A stretch of DNA of 64,000 bases, taken from contig CADBFO010000002.1 in assembly GCA_902794005.1 (NCBI GenBank), forward strand, positions 45,762-109,761, written 5' to 3'. The first letter of the stretch is position 1. Each line of letters begins with the position of its first letter. The DNA is from an uncultured Bacteroidia bacterium. GTDB lineage: Bacteria; Bacteroidota; Bacteroidia; Bacteroidales; UBA932. The position numbers and the translations under genes are program-made. Under the pieces are notes generated by a model. The model had not been told where the DNA came from. It searched no databases and saw only the letters and a program-made list of their open reading frames with translations. Below, in pieces: positions 63,995-64,000 of this stretch.

Positions 63995-64000
63995 TGACTT

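Overview
The window looks like a chromosomal segment of a GC-rich gut Bacteroidales (Bacteroidota). Evidence: a SusC/SusD pair, promoter boxes of the form TAnnTTTG, no Shine-Dalgarno-like sites, many lipoproteins, and typical families of the order (GH92, GH125, GH130, MG2/alpha-2-macroglobulin, peptidase U32, DUF3737). An Alistipes-like or uncultured Bacteroidales lineage is a guess from base composition only.

Layout. (1) 1-15.9 kb, plus strand: the end of a SusC porin, its SusD lipoprotein, a small secreted protein, then a glycan-degradation run: sialate O-acetylesterase, GH29 fucosidase, GH10-like hydrolase, GH92 mannosidase, GH125 mannosidase, a serpin lipoprotein and a second GH92. (2) 16.1-25.0 kb, minus strand: RNase R followed by an overlapping operon of GH2, GH29, patatin lipase, a half-length LacI regulator and a GH130 mannoside phosphorylase. 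Regions 1 and 2 together look like a polysaccharide utilisation locus for host N-glycans: esterase and fucosidase decapping, GH92/GH125 trimming, GH2 removing galactose, GH130 handling the mannose-containing core. (3) 25.0-40.0 kb: mostly housekeeping genes (Gate-domain membrane protein, porin, peptidase U32, S41 protease, RdgB, RecO, PPDK, PhoH, FolC), with a GH53 galactanase, a LytTR remnant and an orphan AIR-synthase-like protein. (4) 40.1-56.5 kb: two giant alpha-2-macroglobulins (one without a visible thioester, one with CGEQ beside PBP1C and PatB), tRNA-Val, a PrsW protease and an alkaline phosphatase. (5) 56.5-64 kb: DUF3737, groES-groEL, a second GH2 with a small secreted partner, a thioredoxin-MarR pair and a promoter running off the end.

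The least ordinary material is intergenic. A palindromic element of about 110 bp occurs six times and in two cases supplies the last codons and stop of the neighbouring gene. Tandem hairpin units of 83 bp occur at two loci with locus-specific arms, and a looser third locus looks related. GTCATTCTGAGCG-type repeats sit around groES and also in frame inside two extracytoplasmic proteins. A 15-bp long-range helix at 62.4-62.6 kb suggests a structured RNA. Several genes have a promoter box only 4-7 nt before the start codon, suggesting leaderless mRNAs. No defence system, CRISPR array, integrase or insertion sequence was seen.
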